This document shows, in pieces, positions 45,886-58,639 of a stretch of 64,000 nt of DNA (within the stretch, counting starts at the first letter, position 1; each line of letters opens with the position of its first letter). The DNA is from Rhizomys pruinosus. Taxonomy: Eukaryota > Chordata > Mammalia > Rodentia > Spalacidae. A program made the translations under genes and the position numbers. The notes under the pieces were generated by a model that saw only the letters and a list, made by a program, of their open reading frames with translations, was not told where the DNA came from and searched no databases. Location of the stretch: NCBI GenBank assembly GCA_009823505.1, contig VZQC01005901.1, positions 73,789-137,788 of the forward strand. Direction: 5' to 3'.

Positions 45886-47147
45886 TTCATTGAAATCAAT
45901 TTAACATATCTACCCATATAAATATTTGTCTAAGATACTTTATTTCAAGATGGCCATGGAGCCAGAAATAGAACTTGATAAATTATCTCAAGACCCTGTT
46001 CTTCATTATCGTAATTAGTTAAATTAAACTTTGATAAGCCTTTCATGTTATTGGAGAAGAGACCAACAGACAAATCTGAAAGGCCCAACACTTGAGGAAA
46101 CAGAGGGTACATTTCATTCAGGCTTCTATGGCTATGGTCTACCATAGCTCACAGCAAATATTGATACTAGCCACTCATTGTTGAGTAACACCCACATTCA
46201 TTGCCTAACACCCAGCATATGTTCAGGAAATCAGCAGCTCCATGGCTAGCCCACCAGAGCCAACAGTTGCTATTTGATTAATGCTGACACTATCTTGCAA
46301 ACATTTGGAACAGACCTTTCTTCTATGTCATTTCACTTCTCAGTTCACTGCTTCTTTCTGAGACAGTTGACCTCTGTGTGGAACACCACTGAGACACCCA
46401 TGTCCCTGCCTTCCTCTCCTTACTGTCTAGTTCCCAAGAGATCAGTCACCCTCTTGCCTCAGAAATGGAAAGTTACCAAGATCCAAGAAGAAGTACGGTT
46501 GACCACAAAGAAAGCGAACATTATTCAAAAGACCAGCCAAAGCTTGTGGCTTACAGATCCAGAAACAAAAGATACTCCAATACAGCCCAGCTGGGATGGA
46601 AATATTTCCCTGAGGCTCCTTAAGTGAATGGACTGTGTCAGATAAGCTAGCTGATTGCAGAGTGAGAGACAGCAAATCTTTCCTTCTGAGAAGTTCTCAT
46701 TGCTCCCCATCTCTTCTTCTTTACCAAAGTTTGGAAAGATGTCCACAAATTGGGCTATAGAAAGAAAGACTGCGGTGAAAGTGGGTTCCAATAACTCAAG
46801 CCAAGGTGGCAGGACTCAGATTAGAGACTTTCCATATTGTCACACAGACATTCGAAAACAGCAAGAAACATAAAACAGACCTACGGAAAATATATGTTTT
46901 GTTTTTAGGGAACGAAGTTTTGGTTTCCTTTGAAAATGCTAGTTTTCCTTTCCCTTTATCCTCATTAGCATCTTGGGCTTCTCTTTTACATACCCACCAA
47001 ACAACAGAACATGGAGGAAGGAGGTATTTTTAGTTTATATTCTGGGCACAGATTCCAATTGTTCCACAATTTCTGGCTTGGCTACATGGCGTGGGGCCAG
47101 TACAATGTATATTCTTATAAAAAATATACATCCTCCCCCCCCCTCTC
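45886..47147. other. Single-copy AT-rich intron
   Basis: Includes CGTAATTAGTTAAATTAAAC near 46010 and a 117-codon frame at 46274-46627 without family resemblance. Confidence 0.5.
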
Positions 47148-47152
47148 TTTCT

Positions 47153-47195
<43 letters not shown>
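47148..47195. repeat. (TC)n-(TG)n microsatellite
   Basis: A few TC units and then about 20 TG units, just before the second CTCF-type motif. Confidence 0.96.
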
Positions 47196-47196
<1 letters not shown>

Positions 47197-47258
47197 TCAC
47201 AGAAACAACAGGGTATTACTGATGATGATGCTGCTTTGATGGGAAAAACTTTGCCACC

Positions 47259-47273
47259 CCAGCAGGGGGCAGC
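47259..47273 (+). promoter_or_regulatory. CTCF-type motif, second copy
   Basis: CCAGCAGGGGGCAGC also matches the CTCF core fully. It has the same orientation as the motif 2.3 kb away and lies just past a TG microsatellite in otherwise single-copy intron. Confidence 0.65.
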
Positions 47274-48082
47274 ACCAACCGCTCCAAGAATGTCTGTCAC
47301 CACCACTCAGAAACAAAATAACACTGTCACAAGCCAAGGACTCCTTGTAAAATTAACTGATACCAACAGTACTGTAAAGGGAACTGAATATATGTGGAGG
47401 AAAATAAATGTGTCCCTAAGTCACCTGGTACATCGCCCAGTGCCAGAGAGCATCCAAAACCTTGACAGTTGTTACTGTTTACCATCTCGTACATAATGCC
47501 TATCTTCAAGTATTACTCAGGCATCTAGGAGAGACAAGAAATGAAAAACACCTACTGATAATCGGGAAAAATCCTCCACCATGGCATGAAAACCATAGGT
47601 TGCTGCCGGAGGAAGGAGTAGAAACAGCTGAGAGTTATCTGAGTTTCCAGAGGCCTTTAGTTCAGGGACCTCAAAGCAGGTATAATCTTTTTTTTTTTTT
47701 TTTTGCAGGTTTAATCTTTTGTAATATTCCGGCTCTGCTTAAGACATGTGAAGCTTAATGGTGGAGTACTGGCCTAGCGTGCCCAAACCTTGGCTCCATC
47801 TTAGCATTTCAAAATGAAACAAAACAATGTCTCAGCTTTAAGAGAGGGAAAGAGAGTCGGATTTTGTTAACTGATTCAGTTATCCTCATCTAAGGGGGAG
47901 ATGGACACCCGTCCCCTGAACTGCCCACAAGACTTCTTCCTGGGGAGTTATTTCACCTTCCTTTTCAAGTAGACTTGAGGTGTCTTGAGGCTTCATGAGG
48001 GCAAATCTGACAGGTGGCACAGTCCTTGTTTCTTGATGTTTTTATTTTCACTTTTTCATTTTTCCCTTTCTTATTCTTCAGT

Positions 48083-48084
<2 letters not shown>

Positions 48085-48127
<43 letters not shown>
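48085..48127. repeat. (TC)n microsatellite
   Basis: About 21 TC units. Confidence 0.97.
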
Positions 48128-48130
<3 letters not shown>

Positions 48131-48249
48131 CATCAAAATTGAAAGAAAAAAGATCATGCCTACTAGGGTGGATACTATCAAAAAGATATTTTTAAAAAGC
48201 TATTCACAAGGATGTCAGGAAATTAGAACTCATGTTGACTGTTGGACGG

Positions 48250-48700
48250 AAGGTAAATGGTGGTAAGGCCATTCTGGGATGTTTTATGGAGATTCATCAA
48301 AAAGAAAAAGTATTACCATATGATCAAGCAATCTCTTTCTAGGCATATGCCCTAAAGAACTGGAAATGGAGACTCAGAAAAGATGTTTGTACATTCAAGG
48401 TTTTTACCTTGAGTGTCCATCAACAGGTGAATAGGGAAACATAAAAAATATGGTCTAAATTTGCTATGGAATATTATTGAAGCTTAACAAAGGAAGGCAC
48501 ATCTGCTACACACTACAACATGATGATATTAAGGGTTTGAGTTTTACAGCAGGTAAGGAATTCTGTGTGTACACAGATGGTGGTACAGCCATATAGATAT
48601 ACTTGATGCCATGAAATTTACACTTGCTAATGATGGAGATGGTAAAATTGATGTGTATTTTACTAAGATTATTTTAAATTTTAAATATGGATAAAACTGG
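48250..48700 (+). mobile_element. Ancient L1M-type LINE fragment
   Basis: Contains the decayed ORF2 end (CAATCTCTTTCTAGGCATATG, then GTGTCCATCAACAGGTGAAT) followed by the 3' UTR pattern GATGGTGGTACAGCCATATAG ... TGATGCCATGAAATTTACACTT. Typical of eutherian L1M/L1MA-L1MB 3' ends. Confidence 0.75.
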
Positions 48701-48948
48701 AAAGCTGCAATAATCTCTATTAGCATTCTACTTGCTATACCAAAATCTAGGTGACTGTGCATCCAGCTGGAAAACAAACCTCACCTACCCAGCTGTCCTT
48801 GCAGCTGAGTGTGACAAGGTAGTATGTGGGATTTACTGGGTAGAGATAAAAGAAGAGGACACTCCAGAAAAGCTAGTTGTTGTTGCTTGAAAAAAAGATA
48901 GACTCAGTTGTTGCATATGTTTTATCATTTCTCTCCCTCCCATCCAGA

Positions 48949-49010
48949 AGTAAAATGTAATACCTGGAGTTGACACAGCAGTAAAATGTAATACCTGGAG
49001 GTGACACAGC
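48949..49010. repeat. 31-bp tandem duplication
   Basis: AGTAAAATGTAATACCTGG and the following 12 bases occur at 48949-48979 and 48980-49010 with one base changed; a third copy begins with AGT only. Confidence 0.93.
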
Positions 49011-49621
49011 AGTCTTGACACTGGAATGAAAGATGTCTGTTACAGATGCAGAAGAATAAAGGAGCCAAATCCTTAACATTTTCTTGAACACTTGGACCAA
49101 CCTTGAACTTCCTACTTTGAGTGAGAAAAAAATAACAGCTCCCCTTGACCCGCCCGCAATAGTAAGAATGGATACAGTTAACTGTAGCCAAATGAATGCT
49201 GCTCCAAGCTCCTAGACCGGCTTATTTATTAAGGGGACTTCCCTTTTTTACTTGTTCTCTAGTGGGCCCCACACGCCTCTCTAGGGCCAACTCCTTCACT
49301 TTGGCACTAGACTTTATCACATCAGTGGTACTCAAACGTATCACAGGGTCTCGCTCTTTCCCACAATGCCTCCTTATTTCTCCCATTGTGAACAAAGCTA
49401 CCTTTGCATTGATCCAGTTCTCCTGCCCCTATTTCTTCATTTCTTGGATAGCATTCATAAAAAGTTAAATGTTAGAAATATATTTTTTATTTTTTAGAAA
49501 TAATGTTTTTAAGACTACTCCAATCAGACATTGAAAAAAATTAATGACTAACATATTGATCAGTCCTCCTCATACTGAACCCATCATCAGAATTCAGCTT
49601 CATCCATCACTGGGTCTTCAT

Positions 49622-49623
<2 letters not shown>

Positions 49624-49666
<43 letters not shown>
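49624..49666. repeat. (TC)n microsatellite
   Basis: About 21 TC units, then a TC-rich degenerate tail. Confidence 0.97.
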
Positions 49667-49673
<7 letters not shown>

Positions 49674-49689
49674 CCTTTCTCTCTCTTTA

Positions 49690-49930
49690 CCTTACCTTGC
49701 TTGTCATTCCTGCTTGGTCTCCTTTGCCAGTTTCTCCTCATCTTCCACCCTTGAAATGTTTAGCCCCATTTTCTATCTGTAACAATTCTTTAATAATCTT
49801 AACCAGTGTTATTACTATAAATACCATGCCTATGCTGGATGACTTCAATGTTTCCACCCCCATCCTAGCTCACGGTCCTAAAACTAACATATCATGCTAC
49901 CTACTCAATATCTTCACTCTATATTTCTTG
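49690..49930 (-). mobile_element. L2 LINE fragment, antisense (distal part)
   Basis: TTTCTCCTCATCTTCCACCC, ATGCTGGATGACTTCAATG and GCTACCTACTCAATATCTTC follow the antisense L2 3' region. Continues at 50.4 kb after an interruption. Confidence 0.6.
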
Positions 49931-50149
49931 TTTAAATTATTTTAATTCTACATATTCATGGAGTACAGTGTGATAATTTAATATATAGTATGTAATGATT
50001 CAACCAGTGTAGTCAACATTTCTAATTCTTTTAACACTTAAAATATTAACGCATAATAATATAATTGTAGCACATAATACTTATGAGGTATGGTATGATG
50101 TTTTATAATAACAAACTCAACTAAAGTCATAATTCCTTCTTTTTGAAAC

Positions 50150-50392
50150 ATTTTGTTTTTATTTTTGTACATGTCTGGGTCTGTGTCTGTGTCTGTGTCT
50201 GTGCTTGTGCCTGTGAGTATAGACATGCACATACAAGCAGAGGGTAGTAGAGAGTGTCAGCTCCTCCAAAGCTACAGTTATATTGTGGGCTCCCTACCCC
50301 TCATTTCTGGACAAGGGTACTGGGATCTGAACTCCAGTCCTCAGCAAGAGTAACAAGAGCTACTAACCACAGAACTGCCTCTCTAGCCACCC
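50150..50392 (-). mobile_element. B2/B3-type SINE, antisense, with GTCTGT repeats
   Basis: Ends CACAGAACTGCCTCTCTAGCC, a worn reverse complement of the SINE head. A (GTCTGT)n expansion occupies about 50174-50207. It interrupts the surrounding L2. Confidence 0.65.
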
Positions 50393-50399
50393 TGGCTCA

Positions 50400-50765
50400 A
50401 CTCTGCTTCAACCAGAGCCTCCCCCTTCCTGCTGTAGAAGATGTCTGCCTCAGGACCAGCATCTCAGAATCATTCCTGACTCCTCTCATCTATACAGTCA
50501 CATCCAGTCAGTCAGTAAGCCATATCTGCCTCCCTATCAAAGAGAGAGTAGAATCTGACCCTTCTCCACACATCACCGCTGCCACTGCAGGCCAGGCGGC
50601 CACCACATCCTCACTAGGCAACTTCAACTGTCTCCTTAATGAGCTACCTGCATCCTCTATCCACTTGCCAAGCTGGGTTTCAATACACCGACCCAGGTGA
50701 TCCTCCTACTACAAACTGAATCAGATCATGTCACCCATCTGCTTGGAACTCGTTCTCATTTTACG
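50400..50765 (-). mobile_element. L2 LINE fragment, antisense (proximal part)
   Basis: TCAGAATCATTCCTGACTCC, GTAGAATCTGACCCTTCTCC and TCAGATCATGTCACCCATCT are in the order of the antisense L2 consensus. Probably one L2 with the 49.7-kb part, split by later insertions. Confidence 0.75.
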
Positions 50766-51364
50766 CACGAGGAAATAAGGAGCTACGGAAGTGCCAGGAT
50801 TTAAATCATCTCACGTTACATCACTGCCCAACTTAGCTCTGCAAATTGTGATAGTCAATTTGTGATAGCTCTGTGTAACTGCCCCCATCATCAACCCAGC
50901 CTCATGCCAAGCAAAGCTGAATAAATGAGGTTGTCATCCATAGTGAAATGTGTGACCCCCAAAAGAGAGGCAGACTGTTGCCTTCTACTGCTAGAAAAAG
51001 AACTCGGACTCTAAGACCAATGGCCCAAGTTGGTTCCAGCTGGGGAGAACATCAGTTTTAGAACTTAAGCTGAATCAAGTGAAGACTGAGAGAAAATGGA
51101 AAAGCCAGGACACATGATGGCAAGAATGCAACACCAGCCAGCACAGTCCCGCTGCCCAACCACAGCACCCTGTACAAGTCCACAATACAATTTCCATCTT
51201 GGATGCCTTTCAAATGGCTCTGCTCCCCCTACCAGCTCCATTCAGAGGATTAGAGAAGGGGAGCAGCCGGAGGAGCTGAAGAACCACAAGAATCCCTGTG
51301 CAATAGGATTCCTGGCTTGCAATCACGGTGACAAATTACATGTACAGACTTGAGTACGGGCATG

Positions 51365-51365
<1 letters not shown>

Positions 51366-51400
<35 letters not shown>
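51366..51400. repeat. (CA)n microsatellite
   Basis: About 17 CA units. Confidence 0.97.
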
Positions 51401-51405
<5 letters not shown>

Positions 51406-52514
51406 AGCACGGATTTTGGGTCAGCATAGCTTCATGGTGTGCTACAGGTAGATGTTTTGGAGAAAAATTATAACAGCCTCTTCCCATCGTGGAAATAAAC
51501 AATGACAAACTAGAGTGTTTGAACCAGAGGAAGTTTTAAAGGAAACAGGAGCCTTTAGGGATGCCATGCTCTATGAGGGCTCTAAGCTCCATAGATAGGA
51601 CCCAAAGGGAGGACACTGATAAAGTCAAGGAAGCCATAGCTGTCTCTATTTCCCTCTTTCTGAAGATCTTTGGGTTCTGAGTTAGACTTGTAGAACAACT
51701 AGGAAGTTAAATGCCTTTCTTCCAAATCAAAACAGACCAGAGCCTCCCTGACTGGTTCTAGAACTTCTGGCTTCTGCCTTCACACAGTGTCCGGCAGATC
51801 ACATACCCTGAGGAACAAAAGCAGGGGCTGGTCCTCTCTGGCCAAAGCAGAGACAAAGGAGCTGCCTCTAGAAGCCTTCTAGATAAGGTCCTCATCAGCC
51901 AGGAAGAAGGACTTCTCTCTCGCACCCAATACCAATAGCTTTCCTCTTCCTCAGTAGAGAAGCCATACCCATCACATCGATCTCCACCCCTCCTGTGCCA
52001 ACAAGAGCCATAGCAGAAACGTTGGTCATTGTTATCAGCACCAAAATGCCTACTCTGTAGACTGCGGTCATGGCTGAGGCTCTGACTACATTCATTCAGC
52101 AAGTGTGATTCTTTCAGCAAGCTGACACCCTCTAATAGGTCAGTTCCTTCCCTCCATTAGAAGAAATGTTCCTTCCTCCTCCAACTGCATCCTCAGGAAG
52201 CATGGAGACACAGGGGAGATCAAATAGCAGCATACCTTTACCATCCAGAGAACAGCTTACACGTCATGACTAACTGACTTATGGGCACATTTGGAGGAAA
52301 GTATGGATTTTGTGGCATCCTTCATAAAGACGAGTAAAGATTCTCATAACTAACAAATATTGAAAAGAAGGATGGAGGTTAAAGCAATAGCTCCATGGGA
52401 TGACATGGACTTATCTAGTATGTGCAATGCCATGGGTCCAATCCCCCTGGTATGAAAAGGAAATGCAGTTGGGAAACCTAACTTAGACATCATTTAGGGA
52501 AAGGGTTTGATTCC
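51401..52514. other. Single-copy intronic sequence
   Basis: A 120-codon minus-strand frame at 51758-52120 overlaps a 66-codon frame; neither resembles a known protein. Confidence 0.5.
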
Positions 52515-52650
52515 TACTCACTACAAATATTTACTGAATACTCACTATTCTGCCTGGTTATCTTGGTGTTCTTGGCACACATCAGATACAAATACTTACT
52601 CTTAGAGCTTATGTTTGATTGAAAACAAACAAGTAGCAAATAAAAAGTCA
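52515..52650 (+). mobile_element. L2-like ancient repeat fragment
   Basis: AAATATTTACTGAATACTCAC then CTTACTCTTAGAGCTTATG followed by an A-rich part; same diagnostic order as the 38.5-kb fragment. Confidence 0.5.
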
Positions 52651-52879
52651 GATGCATGCAGTGGACACACAAAGAGGATTCAGAGAAGATAGGAAAAATC
52701 AGGATGAGGATTCAGAATTGTCACTGAAGAATTGGAGTCTGAGAAAGATTTGGATGAACCAGGGAGTAGTTCAGCTTTACCAACACCACCACTTGTATCT
52801 AATTCCAAACATTCCCATCATTCCAGAAGAAATCACATTGTCCATAAGGCATCTCCTCCCCCACACCCCCCATTCTCCT

Positions 52880-53200
52880 CTGTCATCTCACATGGACAGC
52901 CACCAATCTGTATTCAGTGTCTATTGACATATGGACAAGTCTTCAAATCAATCACAAATATGTGACTGTGTCTAGTTTCTTTAAGGACAATTCTAGGTTC
53001 ATTTCACTCAGTAGCATGCATTTAAGTACATCATTCAACTGCGTGTACCAGCAGTCCACTCCTTTCTGTGGATGAATCATGTTCCATGGGATGATAAAGC
53101 ACATCCTGTTTAGCCACTCTTCCACTGATGAGCATGAGCTGTTAGCACCTTCTTTATGGTACATATACTCAGGATGAAATGTTGATAGTGGCGAAATGTA
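52880..53200 (-). mobile_element. Ancient L1M-type LINE fragment, antisense
   Basis: The order CACTCAGTAGCATGCATTTAAG, TGGATGAATCATGTTCCATGG, CACATCCTGTTTAGCCACTC is the reverse complement of the L1M ORF2 end and 3' UTR start, strongly diverged. Confidence 0.65.
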
Positions 53201-53345
53201 TTGCACACAACTGATAGAGCAAGTAAGAAGAAGAAGATGGAGCCCAAGGCCCTGGACTCGGTCAGGCAATGTGCTATGCCTCAGTGGGATGAAATCAGGA
53301 CAGGCAGAACCAGGAATCAATGTGGCTTTCAAAGAGTCTTAGTAA

Positions 53346-53580
53346 GGGGCTGGAGAGATGGCCTATCGGGGGAGCGCCGACTGCTCTTGCAGAGTACCCG
53401 GGTTCAATCCCCAGCACCCACATGGTGGCCGAAAAACCATCTGAAACTCCAATTCCAGGAGAACTCCAGTTCCAGGGGAATCAGACACCCTCTTCTGACC
53501 TCTGCGGCATTGCACGACATGAGTGCACAAACTTGCATGCAGACAGTACATTCATACACATACAGAAATAAAAAAAAAAA
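53346..53580 (+). mobile_element. B2 SINE, young, with 17-bp internal duplication
   Basis: Full B2 with a small deletion in the head. Target-site duplication AAAGAGTCTTAGT (53331 on) and AAAGAGTCTCAGT (53581 on). The 17-bp duplication lies at 53444-53460 and 53461-53477. Confidence 0.93.
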
Positions 53581-53927
53581 AAAGAGTCTCAGTGAAAGAC
53601 TCTGAGAAATGGGGCTGGAGGGGTGTCTAAGGCTAAATGACCAGAGTGTTGTTAGATATTTGCTGGTAAGAATGATTTGGTGTGGAAGAAACTTTAGAGT
53701 AAAAGAGAGAGCCAAGAGGGAAGCGCTAGAGCAATATCTACTAGTAAATGAAAAGGGACCACATAGGAACAAGTGCACATCATCCTCACTTGGAGCAAAG
53801 AAAGCCTCCTGGCTGTTGTAGGCAAAAATGGCAAGGCATACTGGAAAGACCAAAGTCTGCTCTACTCAGGATTATTTGATCTAGTAAGGAAGGATAGAAA
53901 GCTTAAGCCTAAATAACATATCAGGGG

Positions 53928-54035
53928 CAGATACGGTGGTTCACTCCTTTAATACCAGCATTCAGGAGGCAGAGGTTGGCAGATCACTATGAGATCAAGG
54001 CTAGCTGGAGATCCTGTCTCAGAATAAAAAAGCAC
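53928..54035 (+). mobile_element. Old B1-type SINE with internal deletion
   Basis: GGGGCAGATACGGTGGTTCAC to GATCCTGTCTCAGAATAAAA; the central block is missing. Confidence 0.65.
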
Positions 54036-54334
54036 ATCAGGTAAAGCACTATTGTTTGTCCTAAATGATTTTGCTTTGCCTCAGGTTCCTAATTTGTACA
54101 CTGATGATGTTAAAGCTACAGTCCTGAATATGAAGCAGGTGGTTTGGGAGTGAGCTGCTTGACTAGACAAACTGAACCCCATATCTTAAGCAACAGGTAC
54201 AGTGACAAAACCTTAGGAATGGTGTTGAGAGATGCGGGTACCATCTTGGTAGGATTGTAAGCAAATGCTCCCATATAAATTTCCCATGTGTGCAAACAGG
54301 AAGATGGAAGCCGTGGTTTTTATTTTTTTAAGTA

Positions 54335-54520
54335 TCGCCAATGGGGTACTCTGGCATAATGGAAAGCACTGGAGGTCTTGGGTTCAAGTCCTTTCTCACT
54401 TATTGGCTTTGTAATAATAGTCAAGTCAATTAGTCTCTCTGAGCCCAAATATCTTCAACTCTAAAATTGGATTGATGATACCAGTGTCACTAGGCATCAG
54501 TCGCAAATGAGTTAGTATCT
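54335..54520 (+). mobile_element. MIR SINE
   Basis: AATGGAAAGCACTGGAGGTC, TTGGGTTCAAGTCCTTTCTC and TCTCTCTGAGCCCAAATATC follow sense MIR from its 5' end. Confidence 0.8.
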
Positions 54521-55399
54521 CGAGAGACAGTTGGTTAGGCAGTTCACAGCTACTGGATAACCAGGTTGTAGCTGTCTCTGTGTGCTTCACACTTGTATGA
54601 AAAATTCTAAAAGCCACCACAAAGACTGTGTGGCAGATGACACAAAAATCCCCAAGAGTGGAGCTTTCTACATGCTGGGAGAAGAGCTGAGGAACGAGAT
54701 AGATGTAAGTCCCAACAGCCAAGGCGTGGGGCCTCTTTGAGAGTCTAGACTGATTATGTCATCCCTGACTAAGCTGCTAAAAGCTGGCCAAGGCCTTCTC
54801 AGAGATGGATGGCCTGCTTCATCACAGGCTCTCATCACCTTACCCATTATCCTGGAGGCTGATACAAAGAGTAAAATGAAGAGTCTAAACTGGTTGGAGA
54901 TGACCTCTAGTGGGGGGTATTCATCCCAGTGTGGGGGGCAGGGCTGCCTGCAGCATCTTGCTTGGGGCCAGCTTCACTGTGGCCTGATGGCACAGGGCCT
55001 ATATTTCCATCTGAGAGCAAGGCAAATTCAATGTCTGTGGAACTGTCCCTGTACCCAAAGGCTATCTGGATCTCAGCCTCACCAGACGACTCCCCAGTGA
55101 CTGCTAGATCTTTTTGTAATGATGTAAATATCTGTGCTGTCCAATGTGGTAGCCTCAAACCAAGCTCACATGTCCCTTAGGACAAAATACAGAGATGCTT
55201 AGAGGGAAGCAGAAATCAAGAGATGGAGACTCTGGAATTCTGGACAACAATTATATTACCCCAGCAAGGGTATAGCTCAATCCTCTCTACTAACCTCAGT
55301 CCTCCTTCATCTTCAAAGGTCAGCTCTAGAAGGTCACCTGTACTTGTCCAGCTCTCTCTGTGATTCGCACTGGTACACTGGTGTGGTGTGACAGTGAAG

Positions 55400-55725
55400 T
55401 GTCCTTCATATGCTCGTGTGTTTGACTATCTGGTACCCAGATGGGGGTACTTTTTGGAAAGGGTGTGGAGATGGAAGCCTTTCTGGAGAAAGCGACTCAC
55501 TGCAGGTGGACCTTGAGGCTTTATAGCACAGTTCACAGTCTCTTCTCTCTCTCTTTCTGCTTCGTGACTGCAAATGCAGTGTGACCAGTGACTACTTCCT
55601 GTTCCTGTACATCTTCTCTGCCATGAAGACTAGACGCCTCTGAACTGCAAGCCCAAATCAACGCCTCCTCCTTGAAGTTGTTTTTTGTCAGGTATTTGGT
55701 CACAGAGACAAGAAAAGTAACTTAT
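55400..55725 (+). mobile_element. URR1-like rodent repeat, second copy
   Basis: Carries ACCCAGATGGGGGTACTTTTTGG near the start and GGTATTTGGTCACAGAGACAAGAAAAGTAACTTA at the end, the same general architecture as the element at 6.3 kb but a different subfamily. Confidence 0.6.
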
Positions 55726-58639
55726 ACATACACCAATAACCAGGGCTTTTGAAATCACAGGAAAGTGGGGAAATTCCCATAAAGGAAGTGGTCTCAAAGG
55801 AAATTATGAAGGAGAAGCTTACATTCTTCACTCGCAAGCCTGAGTGACAGGGTTAGACGTGCCAAATGGAGGTGCCAGAGAGAGCAAAGGTTATACCCCA
55901 ACACTCTGAAGTGTTTTAAGCAAGGAGGAAACAGAGGCTCCACTGATACATCTTCTACTCGGGGGAGAACCATCCAATGAAACAGGAAATCTGCGCTTCC
56001 TGCCAGATGTGAAGCTCTTCTGAGAAGATGGAGGGGCCTTGAATTGCTGCGCTCCTCCAACCTCTAATTCATAGAAAATGGGGAGTCTTGACACATTTTT
56101 GAGCAGAGGGACAAATTGAGGAAAGAATGCCGCAAAAAGGATGTTGAAAGGAGCCTCAAGAAGTATGGGCCACTGGAGCCCCACCCACCCACCTCCGCCT
56201 CCAACCTGTGACTTCTCTCCTTTCAGCAGCTTGAAGCTGCCTCCCTGCTGGGTACCATCATCAAAGCCCCTGGAGCTGCCCTCTCCACAGCCACTTTCCC
56301 TTCCCGTTCCTCCCTCAGAACCCTCCCTGTATTCCACACTGTGAATCTCATGAAATCTGAGAGATAATTTGCCATTCATCTAAGATAGAGAGGCCTCTCT
56401 CTTTACTCTTCACCAATAGACTGGCCCGGGGCTAGACACATGGTCTTGTTAAGGCAATGGTAATATAAGGGGATGCTCCTGGGGGCGCCGAGACAGATCG
56501 TCCTCCAAGCTTGCTTATCTCTTCCAGCCCTGCCATCTAAAGATGGGGAGGCATTCTGGAGGCACTAGAGACACACTGGGTAATGAAGCTGACACCGTGA
56601 GGATAGAAGCTGGGAACGGCGTCCTGATGACACTGTTACACTGGCCAGCCAACATGCAATACAAACCCCCTAGACTGCAAGCACAGCAAGAATACTTCTA
56701 TGTATTAATCCCCTGCTCATTCATTTATGTTACCTGCAGCCAAATACCTACTAACATCCTAGGTCTGGTCACAGAAGTGACATGGTAGGACAGTCTATCA
56801 GACCGTGTGGGTGCGTCTTGCAGAGCTCCCCTCAGGTAAAGTGACAGCATCTCAAAGAGCAAGGAGGCAGGCAGTAGCCAAGACTGAGGAGCTGACTTCC
56901 ATCATAAAGGCAAGAGAACCATGTTTTACCCATGCTGCTGGGCAGGTAGAAACATCTGGCCAAACATCCCGAGGGAGGACTCAGGTCCCAGCCGAGTCAT
57001 CTATGACCATTCAGTTCAGCAAGAGTCTCTGTGCTCCTAACTGAACGAAAAGATCCATCCCACCCGCTAGGCCTGGGGCGTGACAAGCAGGGTACATTCC
57101 TTGCCAGACCTTCACTGCCTATCATGCTTTATGGACACAAAAACAAATTCCACCATATGTTAAAGTTAATTGCAAACAGTTGTTGCTGAAGAGAGCTCCA
57201 TTTTTCAAGAGCCCACAGAGATCTGGTTACTCCGGTGGCTAGGGCATCAGCCGTCCTCATTCACTCATTGAAAGCAGCAGGGCCAAGGCAGCCAAGGTGC
57301 AACCAAGTTGTGGGAGGGGTCCTCCCTTGTGGCTCCTCCCCTTCCCCCTCCTCTCCTGTCTGTCTCTACTTCTCTGATTCGAACAAGTACACACGTCCAG
57401 GTGCAACTCCTACCTCAGCACAAAGAGGAAAACCACTGTGGGGAACTTAGGAGGGCAGGACAGGTACGGACAATGGCAGGAGAGGGTCAAGGACGGGGAG
57501 GGACTGGGCTGTCCGCTGGCTGACTGCCATTGTCTGGTGAAGGCCAAAACAAATAGCACAGAGAAAGACTCAGCAGGCCCCCGGGGATTCAGAGTAGTCA
57601 GGCTGGCTTGCAGGAGCTCTGTACTTGTGGTCTATGAGCCACAGTTATTGACAATGTGGTTTAAGGAGAGGCCAGTGAGGGTAAACCTGGGGCTGACAAG
57701 GTCAACTTAGAACACAGCTGGGGGGGGAGGCTCCAAAGAGCATAGACAGCTGGAAGGAAGGTGGGATTTAGACCCCATGTGAGCCTTCTTCTGTGGGTCA
57801 TGGATAGATGACATGAAGGGTGAACAGGAAGGCTTCTCATGGCTCAGTCTGTACACTGTGTTTCAGGAGTGGCATTATGTTGTTTGAATTTTCACTCACC
57901 CAGATGGAGAAATGAGATGGGAGGACCCTCGATATTAAGAGCTGGGCTCAGGAAGGAGCACCACTAAGGATGCCTCCCCAGACAACTTGTGTTTACTATT
58001 TGGCTGAGTTTAAATGTATTGTCTGCCTGACAGAGAACTTTCTAAGCAAGCTCATGGAGGAAGAATATGTGAAGCCAGTGTGGTCAGTGAGTGACCTGGC
58101 ATGTCTGGGGACTCTCCCTCCAGGCCTTCTCAAAGGGAAGAATGTATAAAGTCTTTAGAGGGGAGCTTGCTTGGCCAGGCTCACAGGAACCCATCCCACC
58201 CAAAGGGCACCTCCAAACAGCAGGTCCAGAGACAGTCTGCTTTAGCCCATTTTTTCAGCCAGTTCAGAATACATAGTCAACTCAAAGTGGGGAAAGTAAT
58301 CTGTCAAGAAATTCAAATCAACCAATCAAGGGTTGCTGGCTGTCCAACAAGGCTGGTCCTCCCTTCTCCTTTGACTTCCTTCCTATACAGTCAGGACCGA
58401 CCTTCCTAATTCCCTTGTTCTGTTGTTTTTGGTATGAATTTTATCCACCTACCAAACACATTCTCACATGTATAGACTACTGTATTCATAATAAGAAAAC
58501 ACAGACAAAAGCATCCATTGTATTGTCACCTCATGGTATGGGTGTCGCAAAAACACATACTGTCCCCAGCCATGAGGAATGGAGCATCTGCCTGGAGATG
58601 AGGAGCATAAAGATGCAAAACCCAAAGTGAGAGCAGAAG
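55726..58639. other. Single-copy intronic sequence
   Basis: Nearly 3 kb without a recognised repeat, the longest such stretch. The 162-codon minus-strand frame at 55891-56379 has no known domain. Confidence 0.5.

Noticed and set aside
51758..52120. 120-codon minus-strand frame, possible processed pseudogene
   Set aside because: I could not match it to any family; no poly(A) or target-site duplication was found, and a second frame overlaps it.
55891..56379. 162-codon minus-strand frame as a gene
   Set aside because: No domain, Gly/Ser-rich by composition, no splice or promoter support.
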